Shown here piece after piece: positions 8,034 through 12,502 of a stretch of 12,502 bases of DNA. Position numbers and translations under genes: made by a program. Source of the DNA: Candidatus Dormiibacterota bacterium (GTDB lineage: Bacteria; Chloroflexota; Dormibacteria; Aeolococcales; Aeolococcaceae). The DNA lies in contig JAFALX010000199.1 in NCBI GenBank assembly GCA_019234035.1, positions 1-12,502 on the forward strand, given 5' to 3'. Position 1 is the stretch's first letter. Every line of letters starts with the position of its first letter. The notes beneath the pieces were generated by a model. The model had not been told where the DNA came from. It did not search any database and saw nothing but the letters and a program-made list of their open reading frames with translations.

Positions 8034-8067
8034 TGTGTGACATCGACGCAGAGCGCATCCGGTCCTG

Positions 8068-8079
8068 GCGACATGTCGC
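8068..8079. promoter_or_regulatory. Perfect 12-bp palindrome upstream of the ligase gene
   Basis: GCGACATGTCGC reads the same on both strands and sits 35 nt upstream of the ligase ATG in the 121-nt gap between MMPL and ligase. Position and symmetry suit an operator for a dimeric regulator, but no matching second site was found in the window and no regulator can be assigned. Confidence 0.35.
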
Positions 8080-8154
8080 GCAACTAGTGGCGACGCTGAC
8101 GCGGGCGATCAGATCACTCAGCTCCTCGTGTTCGCGTCACGGCTGCCCACCGCG

Positions 8155-10407
8155 TCAGTCACGCGCCGCACGGGTACGCACACCGGAACGCACCGAACGT
8201 TGGCGATCGGCCCTGCCCAGTTTTGCCGCCGCCCTCAGCAGGGGCACACGCCCGGGTTCTGAGCCCCCGATCTGTGGCACGAATCTCGTCACGGCTCCTG
8301 GCAGCCACCAGGTCAGATCGCGTCCGAGCAGCATGAGCGAAGGCACGATCGCCATCCGGATCAGCACGGCGTCAACAAGGATGCCGGCGGCGAAACCCAC
8401 GCCGAACTCCTTCAGCAACCGGTTGTTGCCGAGAATAAACGACGCGAACACCAGGATCATGATCAGCGCAGCGGTCGTGATCGTGCGGCCTGTGGCAGCA
8501 AGTCCGTCTCGGACCGCCGCAACACTGTTCCCTGTCTTGAGCCGTTCCTCTCGAATGCGGCTGAGCAGGAATACCTGGTAGTCCGTGGACAAACCGAACA
8601 GCACCGCGAACTGAAAGACGAGCAACGGGGCCTCGACGGGTCCTGGGCTCACGCCGATCAGGTTGCCGAGCCATCCCCACTGGAAGACGGCGACGAGGAC
8701 GCCGAACGCCACCGCCACCGAGAGCACGTTCATCGCCGCTGAGATCAGCGGGATGACCGCGCTGCGAAACACGAACAGCAGGAGAAGAAACGAAACCAGC
8801 ACCACGATGCCGACGAACAGTGGGAGCTTGTCCGTGATCAGCTGGTCGAAGTCGGTCGAGAGCGCGGTTTCTCCACCCACGTACACGGTGAGGCCGGAGC
8901 CCGCGAGCGAGGCCGGCACCACGTGGTCGCGCAGCTCGGTGAGCAGCGTTGCGGTGGCGGCATCCTGCGGTGCGCTATCGGGGTACACATTGACGAGTCC
9001 CACCGCAGAACCGCGGCTGTCGTTGATGAAGAGGGGGGCCGACACGCCCGCCACATCGCGCTGTTTCTGCACTGTCGACGCGAGCCGGGTGAGGGTCGCC
9101 TGATCCGTGTTGCCATGAACCAGGGCGACGAGTTGCAGCGGGCCGTTGAAGCCCGCGCCGAAGCCGCTTGCGAGCAGATCGTACGCCTGCCGGGTGGTGC
9201 TGCCGCGCGGATCGTTGCCCTCGTCTGAAGTTCCCGGGCGCAGCGACAGGAAGGGAGTGGCAATGAGCGCTACAAGCGCGAGCGCGACGAACGCGGGGAC
9301 CGCCGGCCGCCGGCTCACGAACGCGGCCCACGCGCTCCAGAGAGCCCAGCGCTGTTGCGTCTTCGCGACCTGTCCACCGCTCGCAAGCTTGCGCCGCTGC
9401 CGGCGCGACAACGCGCGCAGTCCGGCGAAGCCGAGCAGCGCGGGGAGGAGTGTGAGCGCCGCGATCATGGTGAACACGACGCCCAGGAAGGTCGCCACAG
9501 CCAAGCCCGAGAGAAAGGTCACACCGAGAACGACCATCCCGAGGAGCGCGATGCTGACGATGATGCCGGCGACGAGCACCGCGCGGCCCGAGGCGTTGAC
9601 CGCCTCCACGATGGACGCCTCGGAGGGCAAGCCAGAAGTCAAGCCCTGGCGGTGGCGGGTGAGGATGAAGAGCGCGTAATCGACGCCCACGCCCAGCCCG
9701 ATGAGAACCGCGACCTCGGGCGCATACGTCGTGATCGACACGACATGGCTTACCACCGCGATCAGCGAGGTGGCGGCACCGAGCGCGACCAGTGCGGAAA
9801 CGAGCGGGAGCGCGGCGGCGATGAGCGACCCAAACGTCAGGAGAAGCACGGCGCCGGCAAGGAGAATGCCGAGGCCGGCGCCACCGAGCGATGGCGGGTT
9901 TGCGTTCTCGGCGAGCTGACCCGAAACTGCCACCTGCAAGCCGTTTCCCGCCGCGGCGCGTGCGGTGCCGACGAACGTCGTGGCAAGCGAGTCCGTGAGA
10001 TCCGATATCTGTCGGTCGAACGTCACGGTGGCAAACGCGACCGTCTGCGCAGCATTCACGGAGCGCGACCCCGCGGTTGTATAGGGCGAGATGATCTGTG
10101 ATACGTGGGGCAGCGCGCCAAGCTTCTGAAGCAGCGAGTTCACGCGCATCTCGATCACGGGATCTGTCACCAGCGCTCCTGCCGTCGTCGCGAACACGAC
10201 CTGCTCACTGTCACCGGCAACCTGCGGTGACGCCGACTGGAGCAGCCGGATGGCCGACGCCGACTGCGTGTCAGGCAGTGTGATGCTGTTGGTGTACGCG
10301 TTGCCGGTCAGCTGCGAACCGATATACGCGGCAGCGAGCAGTCCGAGCCACCCACCGGCGACGATGCGTCGGTGCCTGAAGCACCAACGGGCGAGGCTAC
10401 GAAGCAT
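8155..10407 (-). CDS. MMPL-family (RND superfamily) membrane transporter
   Basis: This is a proton-driven exporter of the MmpL/YdfJ type in the cytoplasmic membrane, 750 residues from ATG 10407. The layout is the duplicated RND fold: a first helix at about 14-32, an extracytoplasmic domain to about 180, then a five-helix bundle. A second helix, extracytoplasmic domain and helix bundle repeat this pattern. Both halves keep the Asp-Tyr proton-relay pairs: GLGVGVDYALFILTRHR (D243-Y244) and FGLSTDYQVFLLSRIREE (D609-Y610), as in MmpL3. The start MLRSLARWCFRHRR fits family N termini. An in-frame TTG at 10455 would add 16 residues that look unlike the family. It lies downstream of a MarR-family gene on the same strand, suggesting regulated export. 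Lipid, drug or siderophore cargo is possible, but nothing in the sequence picks the substrate. The C-terminal tail is short and basic, without an extra domain. Confidence 0.95.
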   Translation of the reverse strand: MLRSLARWCFRHRRIVAGGWLGLLAAAYIGSQLTGNAYTNSITLPDTQSASAIRLLQSASPQVAGDSEQVVFATTAGALVTDPVIEMRVNSLLQKLGALPHVSQIISPYTTAGSRSVNAAQTVAFATVTFDRQISDLTDSLATTFVGTARAAAGNGLQVAVSGQLAENANPPSLGGAGLGILLAGAVLLLTFGSLIAAALPLVSALVALGAATSLIAVVSHVVSITTYAPEVAVLIGLGVGVDYALFILTRHRQGLTSGLPSEASIVEAVNASGRAVLVAGIIVSIALLGMVVLGVTFLSGLAVATFLGVVFTMIAALTLLPALLGFAGLRALSRRQRRKLASGGQVAKTQQRWALWSAWAAFVSRRPAVPAFVALALVALIATPFLSLRPGTSDEGNDPRGSTTRQAYDLLASGFGAGFNGPLQLVALVHGNTDQATLTRLASTVQKQRDVAGVSAPLFINDSRGSAVGLVNVYPDSAPQDAATATLLTELRDHVVPASLAGSGLTVYVGGETALSTDFDQLITDKLPLFVGIVVLVSFLLLLFVFRSAVIPLISAAMNVLSVAVAFGVLVAVFQWGWLGNLIGVSPGPVEAPLLVFQFAVLFGLSTDYQVFLLSRIREERLKTGNSVAAVRDGLAATGRTITTAALIMILVFASFILGNNRLLKEFGVGFAAGILVDAVLIRMAIVPSLMLLGRDLTWWLPGAVTRFVPQIGGSEPGRVPLLRAAAKLGRADRQRSVRSGVRTRAARD

Positions 10408-10416
10408 GCGCGTCGA

Positions 10417-10434
10417 GCGCTGCGTCTGCAGCGC
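10417..10434 (-). other. Stable hairpin just upstream of the preferred MMPL start codon
   Basis: GCGCTGC (10417-10423) and GCAGCGC (10428-10434) form a perfect seven-pair stem with a four-base loop. It ends 10 nt before ATG 10407, where a ribosome site would be expected; no Shine-Dalgarno sequence is seen there. If translation starts at TTG 10455, the hairpin lies within early codons. Confidence 0.4.
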
Positions 10435-10488
10435 GATCCCCCGCGATCCGTGCAACCATCGGTGTCACCCCATGAGACCGGTTGAGAT

Positions 10489-10498
10489 CTTCGCGAAG
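10489..10498. promoter_or_regulatory. Candidate operator palindrome in the MarR-MMPL gap
   Basis: CTTCGCGAAG is a perfect 10-bp palindrome 82 nt before the MMPL ATG. The gap between a MarR gene and the transporter it precedes is the expected place for an autoregulatory or target operator. The sequence alone does not show which protein binds it. Confidence 0.3.
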
Positions 10499-10507
10499 TG
10501 ACTACGT

Positions 10508-10521
10508 GAGGTGGTTACCTC
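10508..10521. promoter_or_regulatory. Second candidate operator, inverted repeat GAGGT-4-ACCTC
   Basis: The arms GAGGT (10508-10512) and ACCTC (10517-10521) flank GGTT, giving a 14-bp inverted repeat 9 nt away from the CTTCGCGAAG palindrome. The size is near that of MarR-family sites. No convincing -35/-10 pair for the MMPL gene was found around it. Confidence 0.3.
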
Positions 10522-10582
10522 TTCCAGCGGCGCAGTGCGGACTCCACTGGTTGCACGTCACACGGGCGTCGCTCTCGAGCTG

Positions 10583-11146
10583 TTAGCGACGAGATCGACG
10601 GCGCGACGTGGCGGCAGGCGCGACGCCGCGACCATCCGTCTCCGCGTTTCCGCGCTGCGAGTCTCTCGCAGCGTGCATGAGCTTGCGCAACGAACGCTCC
10701 AGACGCTCGGCCTCGGCTGGTGTCAAGACCGACAGAAAGCGACTCTGTTCGGTGAGGTAGTTGTGGATGAGCTGCGCGGTGAGCCGCTCTCCTTCGTCTG
10801 TGAGGCGGACGAGGACGCCGCGACGATCGTCGGGATCGGGCCGCCGCGTGACCAGCCCGGCGTGCTCGAGGCGGTCCAGGCGACCCGTCATTCCCCCCGA
10901 CGAGATGGTGACCGAGGCCAGCAGGCGGCTGGGTGACAGCTCATAGGGTGGTCCCGTTCGCCAGAGGGCTGCCAGCACATCGGATTCGCCCAGGCTGATG
11001 CCCTCCGGCACGAAGACGGCCGCGGCGATCTCCCCGAGATGGATGGAGAGGCGGGCGATGCGACCGGCGAGCGCGATCGAGGTGACGTCGAGGTCCGGCC
11101 ACTGCTCCCGCAGCCCCTTCATCAGCAGATCGATCTCGTCATCCAC
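10583..11146 (-). CDS. MarR-family transcriptional regulator
   Basis: This is a DNA-binding, ligand- or stress-responsive repressor type, 187 residues (most MarR proteins have 140-170). N-terminal helices include a dimerisation region at about 22-60. The winged helix-turn-helix spans about 68-120: LSPSRLLASVTISSGGMTGRL, then DRLEHAGLVTRR as recognition helix and lead-in to the wing. The wing is DPDDRRGVLVRLTDEG with the conserved Asp-Arg-Arg. The C-terminal helices (about 120-160) complete the dimer interface, and a basic, disordered-looking tail of about 25 residues follows. The start is GTG 11146; no Shine-Dalgarno site precedes it, and a TACGAT box 7 nt upstream would allow a leaderless transcript. 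It lies upstream of the MMPL gene on the same strand and divergent from the sigma gene, so both are plausible targets. The inducer is unknown. Confidence 0.92.
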   Translation of the reverse strand: MDDEIDLLMKGLREQWPDLDVTSIALAGRIARLSIHLGEIAAAVFVPEGISLGESDVLAALWRTGPPYELSPSRLLASVTISSGGMTGRLDRLEHAGLVTRRPDPDDRRGVLVRLTDEGERLTAQLIHNYLTEQSRFLSVLTPAEAERLERSLRKLMHAARDSQRGNAETDGRGVAPAATSRRRSRR

Positions 11147-11153
11147 AGCGGCA

Positions 11154-11159
11154 ATCGTA
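11154..11159 (-). promoter_or_regulatory. Possible -10 box (TACGAT) for the MarR gene
   Basis: On the minus strand TACGAT ends 7 nt before the GTG start codon, which would place transcription start at about the start codon. No good -35 hexamer is found 17 nt upstream, so this is a weak call. Confidence 0.25.
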
Positions 11160-11177
11160 CCAAAGGTGCCTCCGCAA

Positions 11178-11218
11178 TGAGATTCTTGACAGCGAGATAG
11201 CTGGCGGGCATAATCTCA
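11178..11218. promoter_or_regulatory. Inverted repeat bracketing the sigma-gene promoter
   Basis: TGAGATT (11178-11184) and AATCTCA (11212-11218) are perfect inverted 7-mers separated by 27 nt. The left arm lies one base before the -35 box and the right arm overlaps the end of the -10 box. A bound protein there could block RNA polymerase. A chance match in a region this size is not excluded. Confidence 0.35.
11186..11214 (+). promoter_or_regulatory. Sigma-70-type promoter upstream of the sigma factor gene
   Basis: TTGACA at 11186-11191, a 17-nt spacer, and CATAAT at 11209-11214 form a perfect -35 and a one-mismatch -10 at optimal spacing. Transcription would begin near 11221, giving a leader of about 42 nt before ATG 11263. 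The housekeeping-type sequence suggests the gene is read by the main sigma factor rather than only by its own product. Confidence 0.75.
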
Positions 11219-11225
11219 CCCCTAA

Positions 11226-11238
11226 GCTACTTGGTAGC
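11226..11238 (+). promoter_or_regulatory. Short palindrome/hairpin in the sigma-gene leader
   Basis: GCTAC-TTG-GTAGC is a perfect five-base inverted repeat with a three-base centre, at about +6 to +18 of the predicted transcript. It could be an operator downstream of the start site or a small 5' RNA hairpin. Confidence 0.35.
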
Positions 11239-11262
11239 GCCACATCGAGCGGGGTGGCCGCA

Positions 11263-11883
11263 ATGGCTCTGGGAGTGCCGGCCGGAGGGGTGGACTGGGA
11301 GCCGATCTACGTCAGCCAGGTGGATCGCGTCTACCGCTACGTCTACGCCAGGATCGGCAATAGACCTGAAGCTGAGGAGATCACTTCTCAGGTCTTTCTC
11401 CATGCTCTTCCCCACGTTCGCGTGCAGCGGCCAGAGCAGGCTCGTGAGTATCTCCTCGTCACGGCACGCACCCTCATCGCGGACCATTGGCGCCATCGGC
11501 AAGGCGCCGTCGTCGTCGAAGCGACAGAAGCGTCGGCCGCGCCCGAGGACGACGTTGCATCGCCCGAAGATGGGCGGAGCGAGGTTGACGGGCTGCTCGC
11601 ACGGCTCTCGGCCTCCCACCGTGAGGTGCTCGAGCTGCGCTTTCTGCGCGGCTATTCGATCCGAGAGACAGCGCTGGAGATGGGCATCACGGTGACGAAC
11701 GCCAAGCAAATGCAGCTGCGCGCATTGCGGAAGGCTGCCGAGCTGAACGACGCGGACGTCGCCTCCACGGCGGCGGACGGTGAGGGTCGTGTCGCTCCGC
11801 AGGCCGAACCGCGCACCACCGAACTTCGGTGGCGGTGCCAGGCCAGCGAGCCCCCTTCTCGCTCCCCAAGCTTGTGCCGGTGA
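11263..11883 (+). CDS. ECF-like RNA polymerase sigma factor (sigma-70 family)
   Basis: This is a predicted alternative sigma factor that directs core RNA polymerase to a specific promoter set. The protein has 206 residues. Region 2 spans about 12-75, with VDRVYRYVYARIGNRPEAEEITSQVF and the DNA-melting/-10 helix ARTLIADHWRHRQ. An acidic linker covers about 85-107. Region 4 spans about 108-161: LSASHREVLELRFLRGYSIRETALEMGIT plus a recognition helix. Regions 1 and 3 are absent, as in ECF sigmas. The roughly 40-residue tail after about 166 resembles no domain I know. ATG 11263 was chosen because GGGG at 11251-11254 is at ribosome-site distance; GTG 11254 would add three residues. It is divergent from the MarR gene and follows a near-consensus promoter. 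No anti-sigma gene follows on its strand, so control may be transcriptional or through the tail. Confidence 0.9.
   Translation: MALGVPAGGVDWEPIYVSQVDRVYRYVYARIGNRPEAEEITSQVFLHALPHVRVQRPEQAREYLLVTARTLIADHWRHRQGAVVVEATEASAAPEDDVASPEDGRSEVDGLLARLSASHREVLELRFLRGYSIRETALEMGITVTNAKQMQLRALRKAAELNDADVASTAADGEGRVAPQAEPRTTELRWRCQASEPPSRSPSLCR
11845..11863. other. Hairpin near the sigma/membrane-protein convergent junction
   Basis: AGCGAG (11845-11850) pairs with CTCGCT (11858-11863) around a seven-base loop, inside the last codons of the sigma gene and just past the stop of the convergent gene. It lacks a T-run on either strand, so it is at best a weak bidirectional terminator. Confidence 0.25.
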
Positions 11884-11890
11884 TGACAAT

Positions 11891-12478
11891 TTACGTCCGC
11901 GATCCGGGGTCCGCGCGTCGAGTCCACGATTTCTTTGGGTGCGAGCCTCGTCTGCGTGGCGCGCCGGCGTGTCGCAGTCCCGGAAGCCAGCCGCCTGATG
12001 ACGCCGGCCGCGCGCGGCGGCCCCACGCAAGTCCCACCAAGGACAGTGGGAGGGCACTCGCTTCCGCCAGGGCGGAGGGCAGCTTCCCAGGCACCTGCCA
12101 GGAAGGCTCATACAAATTGGGGATCGGGCCGACAGCGCCGATGTTGACGTAGCGGTACAGGACGACCGCACCGACCGCCGTCGCAGCGACGACCAATGCC
12201 GCGGCGAGTGTGCGACCTGACGGACGCAGCAGCAGAAAGAGCGCAAGAACGGCGCTGACGACAGTCTCAGCACGGAACAGATTTCCCTCCGTGATCAGAC
12301 CAGCGTGTGGGGCGTCGTAGAAGGATGCGGTCGTCGCGTGCACATACGCATCGATGCCAAGCGCAGCGGCGACCCCCAACGCCGCCACGCGCACGGTGAT
12401 AGGCCGCCTGCTCGGCGGCAGAGCCGAAGCCGCACCGATCGATTCGCCACGCCGCAGCCGCGGCAGAACATGCTGCAT
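11891..12478 (-). CDS. Four-helix integral membrane protein, unknown function
   Basis: I cannot assign a family. The 195-residue protein has a basic N terminus (about 1-28) and four predicted membrane helices at about 29-46, 70-85, 90-108 and 135-152. Between helices 3 and 4 is a motif-like stretch, GAVGPIPNLYEPSWQVPGK (114-131). Similar Pro/Trp-rich wording occurs, as far as I recall, in small uncharacterised actinobacterial membrane proteins. The last 43 residues are Arg/Pro/Ser-rich and low in complexity, and may be little more than read-through to the first stop. The start ATG 12478 has AGGGG about 8 nt upstream in the last bases of the window. The promoter would lie outside. The gene is convergent with the sigma gene, with 7 nt between stops. 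Alternating hydrophobic segments interrupted by conserved-looking polar motifs support a real gene. Confidence 0.75.
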   Translation of the reverse strand: MQHVLPRLRRGESIGAASALPPSRRPITVRVAALGVAAALGIDAYVHATTASFYDAPHAGLITEGNLFRAETVVSAVLALFLLLRPSGRTLAAALVVAATAVGAVVLYRYVNIGAVGPIPNLYEPSWQVPGKLPSALAEASALPLSLVGLAWGRRARPASSGGWLPGLRHAGAPRRRGSHPKKSWTRRADPGSRT

Positions 12479-12502
12479 TGCTGAAACCCCTGAATCTTGT
12501 CG

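Noticed and set aside
10511..10936. Plus-strand open frame opposite the MarR gene
   Set aside because: It starts in the intergenic gap and runs antisense through the MarR reading frame, with no domain or ribosome site.
11829..12152. Plus-strand open frame after the sigma gene that might have been an anti-sigma factor
   Set aside because: It has no membrane helix or zinc motif. It is Arg/Pro/Ser-rich and mirrors the opposite-strand membrane protein gene.
11227..12273. Minus-strand open frame opposite the sigma factor gene
   Set aside because: It conflicts with a clear sigma factor and a clear promoter on the plus strand, and the product is low complexity.

Overview
This is a high-GC, densely coded stretch of a bacterial chromosome with few intergenic bases. 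The gene content fits a soil-type high-GC lineage such as Actinomycetota or Chloroflexota/Dormibacterota: proton-pumping complex I, a system II cytochrome c biogenesis protein, a stand-alone LigC-like ATP-dependent DNA ligase, an MMPL transporter with its MarR regulator, and an ECF-like sigma factor. That placement is inference from content only. No rRNA, tRNA, CRISPR array, insertion sequence or phage gene was seen, and no gene-free stretch exceeds 300 bases.

Left part (2-6949, plus strand): the end of a nuo operon. nuoL (5' end outside the window), nuoM and nuoN encode the three antiporter-like membrane subunits of NADH:quinone oxidoreductase. They are followed, with start and stop codons overlapping or 1 nt apart, by a very short FAD-linked-oxidase-like protein and by resB. 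These five cistrons look like one translationally coupled unit. A four-helix membrane protein of unknown function follows 68 nt later, behind a GC hairpin.

Middle part (6975-11146, minus strand): in transcription order, a MarR-family regulator, an MMPL/RND-type membrane transporter, and a LigC-like ATP-dependent DNA ligase. The MarR-MMPL gap holds two short palindromes that could be operators. The ligase leader holds a perfect 12-bp palindrome.

Right part (11147-12502): an ECF-like sigma factor is divergent from the MarR gene. It is preceded by a near-consensus sigma-70 promoter (TTGACA, 17 nt, CATAAT) that is bracketed by an inverted repeat and followed by a second small palindrome. Convergent with it, only 7 nt away, is a four-helix membrane protein. 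No recognisable anti-sigma factor is present.

I found no clear new multi-gene system. The points most worth a second look are the shrunken FAD protein that keeps both ends of its family but lacks the middle, its coupling with resB to the complex I operon, and the structured control region between the MarR and sigma genes.
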